Positions 45,909 through 54,690 of a DNA stretch of 64,000 nt are shown here, in pieces. Both the position numbers and the translations under genes were made by a program. Location: contig NZ_JASGBJ010000001.1 in NCBI RefSeq assembly GCF_030053415.1, positions 1,450,394-1,514,393 of the forward strand, read 5' to 3'. This DNA comes from Marinobacter sp. CHS3-4. GTDB lineage: Bacteria > Pseudomonadota > Gammaproteobacteria > Pseudomonadales > Oleiphilaceae. The notes under the pieces are model-generated. The model was not told the origin of the DNA. It saw only the letters and a list, made by a program, of their open reading frames with translations, and made no database searches. Each line of letters starts with the position of its first letter. Position 1 is the stretch's first letter.

Positions 45909-46982
45909 ATGGTTAATATTATTGCTGAGGCTGGGAGCAATCATAACGGCTCTGTCCAGCGCGCAATTGAATTAGTCGATTTAGCGAAAAGAGCGGGCGC
46001 AGATTCAGTCAAGTTCCAGTTCATTTTTGCCGAAGGCCTCTATCTTCCAGCCTATTTCGATGGCGAGGGTTATGTAGACAATCCAGTGTTTCACGCACGA
46101 AAAGACGAGGAACTCTCCCGTGCTGATTGGGAAAAGGTCTGGTCTCATGCCCATTCGAAAGGAATAGATATATCAGCGTCAGTTTTTGACGAGAATGGTG
46201 TGGAGCTCCTCGATCATTTGGGTGCATCCTATGTAAAAATCGCTTCCACAGACCTTACCAACCATAAATTGATTGACCTGGTCTGCCAGAAGTTTCAGCG
46301 GGTGATTCTAAGCACGGGTATGGCTAGTCTCGCCGAGATCGACGCTGCTTATCAGTTTGTCAGGCAAAGATTCCCCTTGACAGACCTTGAGTTTATGCAT
46401 TGTGTCTCTTCTTATCCTTGCTCATTGAAGGATGCAAACATTCGCAGAATTGCGATGCTTTCCCATGCATTCGATTGCCCAATTGGCTATTCGGATCATA
46501 CGGAGGGAGTGGTTTCTGCAGCGATGGCGGTCGTCGAAGGTGCTACCTTTTTCGAAAAACACTTCACGGTCGACCAGACACTGCCAGGCTTTGATCATGC
46601 ACATGCTTTGAACGAGGACCAATTGGCTGATTACATTGAAACGTTGCACCAATGTGCGAAGGGCGTGAGTGGCCCCGTCAATCAATCAGCAGAAAATGAA
46701 AAGGTTACTCGTATCCGCGCTCGTCGCGGCGTCTACGCATCTCGTGATTTGCCTGAGGGCCATACCATTACTGAGGAGGATCTACTCTTCGTTCGCCCTA
46801 GCACGGCATACGCCCCAAAAGACCTCAGCGAACTGGTGGGCACCAGGACAAACTCATCGGTCAGTCGTTATCAGGCGGTCGAGCCGGATCGCGGTTTCGC
46901 TGGTCCAGGCACTTCAAACTGGCAATCTGCAAAAGATTATTGGCGTGACGAAATGGACGAAAAGGGCATGCAAAGAGAATGA
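45909..46982 (+). CDS. NeuB-family nonulosonic acid synthase (NeuB/PseI/LegI/SpsE)
   Basis: A 357-residue aldolase-type enzyme that condenses PEP with a six-carbon amino sugar to make a nine-carbon nonulosonic acid. It has the NeuB barrel (IIAEAGSNHNGSVQRAIELV, ADSVKFQFIFAEGLYLPAY, ASYVKIASTDLTNHKLIDLV, MHCVSSYPCSLKDANIRRIA, IGYSDHTEGVVSAAMAVVEG, FFEKHFTVD) and a C-terminal SAF antifreeze-like domain (RRGVYASRDLPEGHTITEED). The ATG at 45909 has GAGGTGT upstream and is preferred over an upstream 45864 start that lies inside the previous gene. Whether the product is sialic, legionaminic or pseudaminic type cannot be told from motifs alone. Confidence 0.9.
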   Translation: MVNIIAEAGSNHNGSVQRAIELVDLAKRAGADSVKFQFIFAEGLYLPAYFDGEGYVDNPVFHARKDEELSRADWEKVWSHAHSKGIDISASVFDENGVELLDHLGASYVKIASTDLTNHKLIDLVCQKFQRVILSTGMASLAEIDAAYQFVRQRFPLTDLEFMHCVSSYPCSLKDANIRRIAMLSHAFDCPIGYSDHTEGVVSAAMAVVEGATFFEKHFTVDQTLPGFDHAHALNEDQLADYIETLHQCAKGVSGPVNQSAENEKVTRIRARRGVYASRDLPEGHTITEEDLLFVRPSTAYAPKDLSELVGTRTNSSVSRYQAVEPDRGFAGPGTSNWQSAKDYWRDEMDEKGMQRE

Positions 46983-47689
46983 TTCAGGGTACTGCCGGTT
47001 TTATTTATGCCCGATCTGATTCCAGCCGATTGCCAGGTAAACCCATGTATGAAATTGGCAATCGACGGCTAATAGACATTGTGTTTGCCAGGGCCGGGCG
47101 TATTAATGTTGCCGACAATATATTGCTCACGACTGATAGGCCGGTGGATGACGGTCTTGTCGATTACTGTAAGGCGCAGGGATACACGGTGTTTCGTGGA
47201 GATGCATTCAACCTCGTGAGACGTACCTTGCAAGCTCTTGAAACCTTCCATTTAGAAGGGTTTGTTCGAATCAATGCCGATTGCCCTCTCCTCGAGCCAT
47301 CGCTGATAAATATCGGTCTTGCTCAAATGAGCCAGTCTGATGCCTGCGTAAGCAATTTGTTTCACCGATCCTACCCATACGGTATTGCGGTGGAATGCGT
47401 CTCTGCTGCGCTGTTTCAGAAACTGGCGTCGTCCGTAGCTGAGGCCGAGAAAGAGCATGTCACCAGCCATCTCTATCGCCTCAGAGAACAGTTTAACCGA
47501 ATCAGTATGGAAAATTCGGCTGAGAATCAATCTGATGTCAGATTAACCATTGATACACCTGAGGACTATTCTCAGATGTGCCGATTAGCCGCACAGGGCG
47601 ATATTGTAAGCGATCCCTACTGGAAGCTGTGCGGCATTGGCCAGCCCCAAACTTGCTTGATCCAAGAGACCGCTGGTTATGACGAATGA
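46979..47689 (+). CDS. SpsF-like cytidylyltransferase (CMP-sugar activating enzyme)
   Basis: A 236-residue nucleotidyltransferase with the MIQGTAGFIYARSDSSRLPG start (R-x-x-S-x-R-L-P-G), ADNILLTTDRPVDDGLVDYC, FVRINADCPLLEPSLINIGL and VRLTIDTPEDYSQMCRLAAQ. This matches SpsF and related CMP-nonulosonate cytidylyltransferases, here next to the NeuB-like synthase with an ATGA overlap. It likely makes CMP-nonulosonate, the donor for the transferase gene that follows with an 11-bp overlap. Confidence 0.85.
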   Translation: MIQGTAGFIYARSDSSRLPGKPMYEIGNRRLIDIVFARAGRINVADNILLTTDRPVDDGLVDYCKAQGYTVFRGDAFNLVRRTLQALETFHLEGFVRINADCPLLEPSLINIGLAQMSQSDACVSNLFHRSYPYGIAVECVSAALFQKLASSVAEAEKEHVTSHLYRLREQFNRISMENSAENQSDVRLTIDTPEDYSQMCRLAAQGDIVSDPYWKLCGIGQPQTCLIQETAGYDE

Positions 47690-49091
47690 CCAAAATGCTC
47701 CTACTTCTTTCGACGAAGCGTTGAAGGTCTTTGAATCCCTTGAAAAAGACGAGGATCTTGCCAGGTGGCAAATCGATGGCGTTCATGTCTGGAAGCTCGT
47801 AAGGTTTCCACTTTTCCGTTATTACCGTCTGCTTCATGGGATTGGAAAGTTCCCCCATCCGGAAATCCAGAGGCTTCGAAAGACCCGAGGGCAATTCATA
47901 AAAAGCTTTTGGAACCTGTTTGTGTTTCGGAATCCATTTCTGTATCTCAAACGTCAGACAAAGCGCGTCGTCATTCTCCACTCCCGAAAGCAGTTGCAAG
48001 ACGATAGAGTGATAGAACCTATCTCATCACGCGTCTGGTTATCGGATTCAGGAAACGACAGTTTGATACTTGATCGAACATCTCCCGGAAATACTCCTGC
48101 AATAAGGGGCGCCCCAGACAACGATGTGATGGTTTATCTTGGTGCGGCTTTAGGGAAGCTGATCAAACTTAATTTGAGTAGGGAAGACCTGGCACGAATT
48201 GATGCCATTAAGCAGGCCTTTGGCGGCGACATGAAAATTAACGGAGTTGGTGTTGCAGCATTCATTGTAAAAGCTGTCAGGGCCTTCAAGGGACAAAGGG
48301 CTGTTTATAAGGTCTTTTTTCGGTTGATGAAGCTCAAAGCACTTTACGTGGTTGTGAGTTACGGGCGGGAGGCGCCGATTGCGGCGGCTCAGGAATTGGG
48401 AATGGTCACCGCAGAATTCCAGCATGGTTCGATGGATCGGGGGCATCTGGGTTACGATTTCAGGGGCTGGGATTATGTCCCATATTTCCCCTGTCAAATT
48501 CTTGTTTGGGGAGAGGCCTGGTACCGCAACTGTGACTTGCCGACAAACTGCAAGGTGAAGGTGGTTGGTGCGCCGCATATGGAAAACGCTATCCTCGAGA
48601 CGAAAAGGGTCGTTGATAGAAGAGAGAAAAGTCTATTGGTCCTGTCTCAAGGACCTATTCGACAAAAAATAGTGGCCTGCTCAGTCGAATTTGCGCGAGA
48701 GCGGCCTGATTGGAACGTCACGATAAGGCCGCATCCTAACGAGTCTTCTAGTGACATTCGCGACGAACTTGACGCACTTGCGGCGGATATTCCAGAAAAT
48801 ATAGAGATAAAATCGTCCAAAAGTTTTGCTGAGGCAAGCAGTTCAGCAAGCGCTGTACTGGGTGTGAACTCAACTGCCTTGATAGAAGCATCACTCGCCG
48901 GTTGTGGTGTGGCAATCTTGAGACTTCCAGAGTCTGCGAGCAATTTTAAACCGCTAGTAGACGTTGGCAGTGCATTGATTATTCAAAATGGTGTCGAGCT
49001 GGCAGAAAAGGCAGATGAATTACCAGCGGGCTTACCTCGCAATTATTTTTCAGAGCCTGTCGACGATGTCATTGGTTTAGTTGAAGGTTGA
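47679..49091 (+). CDS. Putative GT-B nonulosonate (sialyl-type) transferase
   Basis: A 470-residue protein not firmly recognised. It has a GT-B-like middle and C-terminal part: LYVVVSYGREAPIAAAQELG, VTAEFQHGSMDRGHLGYDF, WNVTIRPHPNESSSDIRDEL and AVLGVNSTALIEASLAGCGV. RPHP and NST are similar to the HP and S(S/T) motifs of bacterial sialyltransferases and capsule transferases. It directly follows and overlaps the CMP-sugar synthetase gene, which supports a nonulosonate transferase. Other capsule-type GT-B roles (UDP-sugar or CDP-linked) are possible. Confidence 0.6.
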   Translation: MTNDQNAPTSFDEALKVFESLEKDEDLARWQIDGVHVWKLVRFPLFRYYRLLHGIGKFPHPEIQRLRKTRGQFIKSFWNLFVFRNPFLYLKRQTKRVVILHSRKQLQDDRVIEPISSRVWLSDSGNDSLILDRTSPGNTPAIRGAPDNDVMVYLGAALGKLIKLNLSREDLARIDAIKQAFGGDMKINGVGVAAFIVKAVRAFKGQRAVYKVFFRLMKLKALYVVVSYGREAPIAAAQELGMVTAEFQHGSMDRGHLGYDFRGWDYVPYFPCQILVWGEAWYRNCDLPTNCKVKVVGAPHMENAILETKRVVDRREKSLLVLSQGPIRQKIVACSVEFARERPDWNVTIRPHPNESSSDIRDELDALAADIPENIEIKSSKSFAEASSSASAVLGVNSTALIEASLAGCGVAILRLPESASNFKPLVDVGSALIIQNGVELAEKADELPAGLPRNYFSEPVDDVIGLVEG

Positions 49092-49148
49092 GCGCGTCAT
49101 GACCGGGCCTTCGCTTGTTATCTCGTTTTTAAAAGAATAGGTGTTTCG

Positions 49149-50273
49149 ATGAATAAAACGGCTCTGATTACCGGCGTCACCGGGCAAGATGGTTCGTATC
49201 TTGCCGAGTTTTTGCTGGAGAAAGGGTATCAGGTGCACGGTATCAAGCGGCGGGCTTCGTTGTTTCATACCCAGCGTATTGATCATATTTATCAGGACCC
49301 TCATGTGGAGCATCAGAACTTTAAACTTCACTACGGCGATCTGACAGACTCTTCAAACCTGACAAGAATTCTGCAGGAAACTCAGCCAGATGAAGTTTAT
49401 AACCTGGGAGCTCAGTCCCACGTTGCCGTGAGCTTCGAAGTACCGGAATACACGGCAGACGTCGACGCAATGGGAACATTGCGGCTGCTGGAGGCTATCA
49501 GATTTCTGGGGCTGGAAAAGAAAACGCGCTTTTATCAGGCTTCAACATCGGAGCTCTATGGTTTAGTGCAAGAAACGCCTCAAAGCGAAACGACCCCTTT
49601 TCATCCTCGGTCTCCCTATGCTGTTGCCAAACTGTATGCGTACTGGGCAGTGGTCAATTATCGAGAGGCTTACGGAATGTATGCTTGCAACGGGATTCTG
49701 TTTAATCACGAATCTCCGAGGCGTGGCGAAACCTTTGTGACTCGAAAAATTACCCGCGGTTTATCGAATATTGCTCAAGGCCTGGAGAACTGCCTATACA
49801 TGGGCAATATTGATGCGCTACGGGATTGGGGACATGCAAAAGATTACGTGCGCATGCAGTGGCTGATGTTGCAACAAGATGAGGCTGAAGATTACGTGAT
49901 CGCGACTGGCGTTCAGTATTCGGTTCGGGATTTTATTATTTGGTCAGCGAAGGAACTGGGGATCAGTTTGCGATTTGAGGGAGAAGGCGTTGAAGAGCGG
50001 GCGGTGGTTGAAGCGGTCACCGGTGATAAGGCGCCTGCCGTAAGCGTTGGAGATGTCATTATGCAAATTGACCCACGTTACTTCCGTCCTGCAGAGGTGG
50101 AGAGTTTGCTAGGGGATCCGAGAAAAGCGCGGGCGAAACTCAACTGGGTGCCAGAGATTTCGGCGCAAGAAATGTGCGCAGAAATGATCTCCCACGATCT
50201 CGAGTATGCGCGGCGTTCTGCATTGCTTCGTAGGCATGGGTTTGACATACCGGTTACGCTGGAGAACGGATAA
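49149..50273 (+). CDS. gmd: GDP-mannose 4,6-dehydratase Gmd
   Basis: NADP-dependent short-chain dehydrogenase making GDP-4-keto-6-deoxy-mannose. The 374-residue protein has the Rossmann start [40 protein letters not shown], the catalytic set [16 protein letters not shown] and [20 protein letters not shown] (YxxxK), and [19 protein letters not shown]. The full length is normal. It is followed by fcl with a one-base stop/start overlap, the standard two-gene route to GDP-L-fucose. Confidence 0.97.
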   Translation: MNKTALITGVTGQDGSYLAEFLLEKGYQVHGIKRRASLFHTQRIDHIYQDPHVEHQNFKLHYGDLTDSSNLTRILQETQPDEVYNLGAQSHVAVSFEVPEYTADVDAMGTLRLLEAIRFLGLEKKTRFYQASTSELYGLVQETPQSETTPFHPRSPYAVAKLYAYWAVVNYREAYGMYACNGILFNHESPRRGETFVTRKITRGLSNIAQGLENCLYMGNIDALRDWGHAKDYVRMQWLMLQQDEAEDYVIATGVQYSVRDFIIWSAKELGISLRFEGEGVEERAVVEAVTGDKAPAVSVGDVIMQIDPRYFRPAEVESLLGDPRKARAKLNWVPEISAQEMCAEMISHDLEYARRSALLRRHGFDIPVTLENG

Positions 50274-51244
50274 TGTCAAACCAAGCTCCACGTATATTTG
50301 TGGCTGGCCACAATGGAATGGTTGGGTCCGCCATTGTCCGGCACCTTGAATCTCTGGGACACTCAAACATTGTTACCCGTTCGCATTCTCAACTCGATCT
50401 AAAGGATATGCATCAGGTGCAGTCCTTTTTTCTCGAAGAGAAGATTGATCAGGTCTATCTTGCCGCTGCGAAAGTGGGTGGTATCCACGCCAATAACTCT
50501 TTCCCGGCGGAATTTATCTACGACAACTTGATGATAGAGCTGAACGTGATTCACTCCGCTCATTTGGCGGGCGTCCAGCAACTGTTGTTTCTTGGGTCTT
50601 CTTGTATTTATCCAAAATTTTCGCAGCAACCTATGCGAGAAGATGCACTGCTTACAGGTGTTTTGGAGCCAACCAACGAACCCTATGCCATCGCCAAAAT
50701 TGCCGGCATAAAACTGTGCGAGAGCTATAACCGGCAGTATGGACGCGACTATCGATCCGCTATGCCAACGAACCTATATGGCAAAAATGATAACTTCCAT
50801 CATGAAAACAGCCATGTCATTCCAGCTATGATGCGTCGTTTTCATGAAGCGAAAGAAACTGGCGCCGAGGAAGTGACTGTCTGGGGCAGTGGTGAGCCAA
50901 TGCGCGAGTTCCTGCATGTGGATGACATGGCCGATGCCAGCGTCTTTATAATGAATTTGAATCACGAAAAGTACGCGGATAACACCCAGCCCATGCTTTC
51001 CCACATTAATATTGGTACCGGCGTCGATTGTTCCATCCGGGAATTGGCCGAGACAATGAAGCGTGTTGTGGGGTTCGACGGGGAATTGGTTTTTGACACG
51101 AGTAAGCTTGATGGCACTCCTCGTAAATTAATGGACGTATCTCGATTGAAAGCGTTGGGCTGGGAAGCAGACACAACTCTGGAAAAGGGGTTAAAGGATA
51201 CGTACCGGTGGTACAAGGACAATATCAATAATCTTCGGGATTAG
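50273..51244 (+). CDS. fcl: GDP-L-fucose synthase Fcl (WcaG)
   Basis: Bifunctional epimerase-reductase that makes GDP-L-fucose from GDP-4-keto-6-deoxy-mannose. The 323 residues have [80 protein letters not shown] (YxxxK) and [20 protein letters not shown]. The start overlaps the gmd stop (taatg). The product should be the donor for the GT10-like enzyme at 42646. Confidence 0.97.
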   Translation: MSNQAPRIFVAGHNGMVGSAIVRHLESLGHSNIVTRSHSQLDLKDMHQVQSFFLEEKIDQVYLAAAKVGGIHANNSFPAEFIYDNLMIELNVIHSAHLAGVQQLLFLGSSCIYPKFSQQPMREDALLTGVLEPTNEPYAIAKIAGIKLCESYNRQYGRDYRSAMPTNLYGKNDNFHHENSHVIPAMMRRFHEAKETGAEEVTVWGSGEPMREFLHVDDMADASVFIMNLNHEKYADNTQPMLSHINIGTGVDCSIRELAETMKRVVGFDGELVFDTSKLDGTPRKLMDVSRLKALGWEADTTLEKGLKDTYRWYKDNINNLRD

Positions 51245-51322
51245 ATAAACCAACGGCCAGTTAGACCTATTATCTCGACATTTTGGATTTTAACTCGTTA
51301 ACCCTCTGACTCCGAGGCGGCT

Positions 51323-52186
51323 TTGAACAAAAGGCTCTGCATTATCGTCCCCGTCTACAACGACTGGTGGCGCGTCGAAAAAAATCTCCCCTTGTACAAG
51401 GACTTGATTGACCAATACGGAGACGAGGTCGATCTGATCTTCGTGGACAACGGGTCGGCCCATGTGCCCGCATTCGGTCAAAGCTGGTTCTCGGTACTGA
51501 TCTGTGAAAAGCCGGGCTCTTATTCCGCTAGAAATTTTGCGCTTGCACGCGTAGCCAGTGACTATGAGTATTTTGCGTTCACCGACGCCGACTGCATCCC
51601 GTCGCAAGATTGGATACCCCGCATCCTGCGATGGGCACGCCAGGGGTTTGATTTGCTGGCCGGAGACGTTCAGATATTCGCCGAGACTGACAGGCAGACG
51701 TTTGTCGAGTCTTACGACATGATATTCGGCCTTCCACAGAAAAGGTACGTGAGCAATGGCTATGCGGTGACGGCGAATTTAACGGTGTCCGCGAAGGTGT
51801 TCAACGCCATTGGTCACTTTAACGATTCCCGATTCAGTGGTGGGGATGCAGAATTGTGTCGCAGGGCCACAAGAAACGGCTTTCGTCTGGAATTTGATGA
51901 AGGCGCTCTGGTTTATCACCCAGCCAGAATCAGCTCGAAAGAAATTATTCAGAAGATAAGAAGGGTCACCGGGGGGCAAACTGGCAACGGGTCACTCAAG
52001 CGGCGGCTGCTGTTTCTGTTTTTTAACTTCCTGCCGCCCATACGGGCCTATAAAATGCTTGCGGACAGCCGGAAGGATTTGTCTTTTTCTGCCAAATTCA
52101 AAGCGTTTGTCGTACTGACCTGGCTGTGGCCCGTCAGGGCTTATCAGTCGGTGAAGTCTTTACTTCACGGGCCGGATGTCAGGTAG
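51323..52186 (+). CDS. Family 2 glycosyltransferase (paralogue of the 37750 gene)
   Basis: A 287-residue GT2 enzyme with LCIIVPVYNDWWRVEKNLPL, LIFVDNGSAHVPAFGQS, YFAFTDADCIPSQDWIPRIL and GGDAELCRRATRNGFRLEF, then LVYHPARISSKEIIQKIRRV followed by TGGQ. The last block is shared with the GT2 gene at 37750. The TTG start at 51323 has GAGG just upstream; no ATG is available in frame near it. Substrate unknown. The stop almost touches the next gene's start. Confidence 0.85.
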   Translation: MNKRLCIIVPVYNDWWRVEKNLPLYKDLIDQYGDEVDLIFVDNGSAHVPAFGQSWFSVLICEKPGSYSARNFALARVASDYEYFAFTDADCIPSQDWIPRILRWARQGFDLLAGDVQIFAETDRQTFVESYDMIFGLPQKRYVSNGYAVTANLTVSAKVFNAIGHFNDSRFSGGDAELCRRATRNGFRLEFDEGALVYHPARISSKEIIQKIRRVTGGQTGNGSLKRRLLFLFFNFLPPIRAYKMLADSRKDLSFSAKFKAFVVLTWLWPVRAYQSVKSLLHGPDVR

Positions 52187-52187
52187 C

Positions 52188-53456
52188 ATGCGAATCATTT
52201 ACCTCCACCAATACTTCAACACTCCAGCCATGTCCGGCGGTACCCGCTCCTACGAGATGGCGCGCCGGATGGTCGTAGCGGGACACGAAGTGCAGATGGT
52301 CACCAGTTACCGCGAACCGGACTCCGATAAAACCAGCTGGTATCAAAGCGAGGAATCCGGAATCCAGGTGCATTGGTATCCCGTGCCTTATTCAAACCAT
52401 ATGGGGTTCATGCAGCGGATCAAAGCCTTCTTTTCATTCGCCATGGCCGCTCGCAAAAAGGTGCTGGAACTGGACGGCGATGTCATATTCGCCACCAGCA
52501 CGCCTCTGACCATTGCGCTACCGGCGGTTCCTGCCGCCAAAAAGAAACGGATTCCGATGGTGTTTGAGGTGCGCGATCTCTGGCCGGAAATGCCCATTGC
52601 CGTCGGTGCGTTGAACAATCCGCTGTTGCGCTTTGCCGCCCGCAAACTGGAGCATTGGGCTTATCACAATTCTCAGGCGGTCGTCGCGTTATCACCCGGG
52701 ATGAAGGAAGGTGTGGTCCAAACGGGGTATCCCGCAGAGCGCGTCGCGGTCATCCCCAACAGCAGCGATCTGGACGAGTTTCAGCATGATGACAAGGCTG
52801 CCGCCGGTTTTCGCGCTGAACGTGAGTGGTTGGGTGACAAGCCACTGTTGGTTTATGCGGGCACGTTTGGCCCCACCAATGGCATAGGGTACCTGGTTGA
52901 ACTGGCCAGGGAGCTGCAATCGCTGGACTCCGATATCCGAATTCTGGCCGTCGGCGATGGCGCCGAGCGTGACAAGATTATGGCAGAGGCCAGGGCGGCG
53001 GGTGTTCTGGGCTCAAACCTGTTTATTGAAGACAAACTGCCAAAATCACAAATCCCGGCCATGCTCAGTGCCGCAACGGTGTCATCGGCGATCTTCGTTG
53101 ATCTGCCAGAAATGCGACGTAACTCCGCCAACAAGTTTTTCGATGCGTTGGCTTCCGGTACCCCGGTTATGCTCAACTACGGTGGCTGGATGCACGAACT
53201 GGTGGCAAAGCATCAGTGTGGGCTTTCCATGTGGGGCAAATCAGTCCCGCAGGTAGCACAGGAGCTTGAGCAGGCAGTGCACGATGCAACATGGCTGGAA
53301 AGCGCCGGCAAGGCGGCAAGGCAACTGGCAGAGAGCCACTTTGCCAGGGATGATCTGGCTGAACAGTTGATATCCGTATTGGCGGCGGTGGTCGATGGAC
53401 ACCCGGAAAAAGCAGCGACAGTGGCGCCCGGCGACTATGGGGTCAGCAGTGCTTAA
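52188..53456 (+). CDS. Family 4 glycosyltransferase (WcaI/PelF-like GT-B)
   Basis: A 422-residue GT4 enzyme. The N-terminal domain begins IIYLHQYFNTPAMSGGTRSY, and the C-terminal donor domain shows LVYAGTFGPTNGIGYLVELA, ILAVGDGAERDKIMAEARAA and the family E-x7-E-like region FDALASGTPVMLNYGGW. It resembles GT4 enzymes adding a second sugar after an initiating phosphoglycosyl transferase. Starts at 52176 or 52188 are both possible; 52188 (MRIIYLHQYF) aligns better. The end overlaps pglC-like by 20 bp. Confidence 0.85.
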   Translation: MRIIYLHQYFNTPAMSGGTRSYEMARRMVVAGHEVQMVTSYREPDSDKTSWYQSEESGIQVHWYPVPYSNHMGFMQRIKAFFSFAMAARKKVLELDGDVIFATSTPLTIALPAVPAAKKKRIPMVFEVRDLWPEMPIAVGALNNPLLRFAARKLEHWAYHNSQAVVALSPGMKEGVVQTGYPAERVAVIPNSSDLDEFQHDDKAAAGFRAEREWLGDKPLLVYAGTFGPTNGIGYLVELARELQSLDSDIRILAVGDGAERDKIMAEARAAGVLGSNLFIEDKLPKSQIPAMLSAATVSSAIFVDLPEMRRNSANKFFDALASGTPVMLNYGGWMHELVAKHQCGLSMWGKSVPQVAQELEQAVHDATWLESAGKAARQLAESHFARDDLAEQLISVLAAVVDGHPEKAATVAPGDYGVSSA

Positions 53457-54045
53457 ACGTTTGATCGATCTTACCAGTGCTGTCATCGGTCTACTGTTGC
53501 TGTGGCCACTGATCCTGCTGATCTCTGCCATCGTGCGGGTGAAGCTGGGGGCGCCCGTGTTTTTTCGTCAGCAACGTCCCGGCCTGGGGGGTAAGCCTTT
53601 TGAAATGATCAAGTTTCGCACGATGAAAGACGCGGTCGATGAACAAGGCAATCCACTGCCGGATTCAGAGCGCCTGACCACTTTCGGTCGTTTTCTGCGC
53701 GCCACCAGTCTGGATGAATTGCCAGAACTGTGGAACGTGCTAAAAGGTGACATGAGCCTTGTGGGCCCGCGACCGCTGCTTATGGAATATCTGCCGCTCT
53801 ACTCGGCGCGGCAGTACCGTCGCCACGAAATGCGGCCAGGCATTACAGGCTGGGCCCAGGTAAACGGCCGGAACGCGATTTCCTGGCAAGAAAAGTTTGA
53901 GCTGGACGTCTGGTACGTGGACAACCATTCAGTGTGGCTGGATATCAAGATTCTGTTTCTAACGCTGCAAAAGGTTCTGGTGAAAGAAGGTATCAGCGGC
54001 GAGGGAGAAGAAACCATGTCCAAATTTACCGGGAATAAAGACTGA
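53437..54045 (+). CDS. pglC: PglC-like undecaprenyl-phosphate sugar phosphotransferase
   Basis: Monotopic phosphoglycosyl transferase that puts a sugar-1-phosphate (in Campylobacter, di-N-acetylbacillosamine) on undecaprenyl phosphate, the committed step of glycan building. The 202 residues have a membrane re-entrant helix (VIGLLLLWPLILLISAIVRV), APVFFRQQRPGLGGKPFEMI, the catalytic FRTMKD, TSLDELPELWNVLKGDMSLV followed by GPRP, and MRPGITGWAQVNGRNAISW. The open frame begins at 53395 but the ATG at 53437 fits the family start. The PglC-D-E-F order supports bacillosamine as the substrate rather than WbaP-type galactose. Confidence 0.9.
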   Translation: MGSAVLKRLIDLTSAVIGLLLLWPLILLISAIVRVKLGAPVFFRQQRPGLGGKPFEMIKFRTMKDAVDEQGNPLPDSERLTTFGRFLRATSLDELPELWNVLKGDMSLVGPRPLLMEYLPLYSARQYRRHEMRPGITGWAQVNGRNAISWQEKFELDVWYVDNHSVWLDIKILFLTLQKVLVKEGISGEGEETMSKFTGNKD

Positions 54046-54665
54046 TGCACCTGGCCATTCTCGGAGCCTGCGGCCATGGGAAGGTCGTGGCCGATGCTGC
54101 ACTTGCGTCCAGCTGGCAGGCCGTGACCTTCTTTGACGATGCCTGGCCGGACTTGACGGAAAACGGCCCCTGGCCCGTTGAGGGAGACACCGCCGCACTG
54201 CTTGAACGTCTGGGAGACTTTGATGGCGTGGTGGTTGGCATCGGAAACAACCAGATTCGTGCAGACAAGCAAACCCAATTATTGGACGCCGGGGCAAGCC
54301 TTGTGAGCGTTGTTCACCCGACAAGCGTGATCAGTTCATACGCCTCCATTGGCCCTGGCTGTGTGCTGTTTGCCAACAGCGTGGTGAACGCCGGCGCGTC
54401 CATCGGTAGCGGCGCTATTGTGAACACCGGTGCCGTGGTAGAACATGATTGCCAGGTGGGTGATTTCGCCCACATCAGCCCCAACGCCGTCTTGGCCGGG
54501 GGCGTTTCGGTGCAACAGCGTGCCTGGGTGGGCGCCTGTGCGTCGGTAAAACAACTGTTAACCATTGGTCAAGCGTCCATCGTTGGTATGGGCGCGGTGG
54601 TCGTAAAAGATGTGCCTGCGGGCACCACCGTCGTTGGTAGCCCGGCGAAAGCGATAAAAACCTGA
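54045..54665 (+). CDS. pglD: PglD-like UDP-sugar N-acetyltransferase
   Basis: A 206-residue left-handed beta-helix acetyltransferase that acetylates the C4 amine in UDP-bacillosamine synthesis. An N-terminal nucleotide-sugar domain (LAILGACGHGKVVADAALAS, then VVVGIGNNQIRADKQTQLLD) precedes hexapeptide repeats (ASIGPGCVLFANSVVNAGAS, then GAIVNTGAVVEHDCQVGDFA) with the general-base histidine region VEHDCQ. The start overlaps the pglC-like stop by one base. Neighbours PglE and PglF complete the pathway. Confidence 0.92.
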   Translation: MHLAILGACGHGKVVADAALASSWQAVTFFDDAWPDLTENGPWPVEGDTAALLERLGDFDGVVVGIGNNQIRADKQTQLLDAGASLVSVVHPTSVISSYASIGPGCVLFANSVVNAGASIGSGAIVNTGAVVEHDCQVGDFAHISPNAVLAGGVSVQQRAWVGACASVKQLLTIGQASIVGMGAVVVKDVPAGTTVVGSPAKAIKT

Positions 54666-54690
54666 ACCCTTACATCAGATTGAGTACTGA

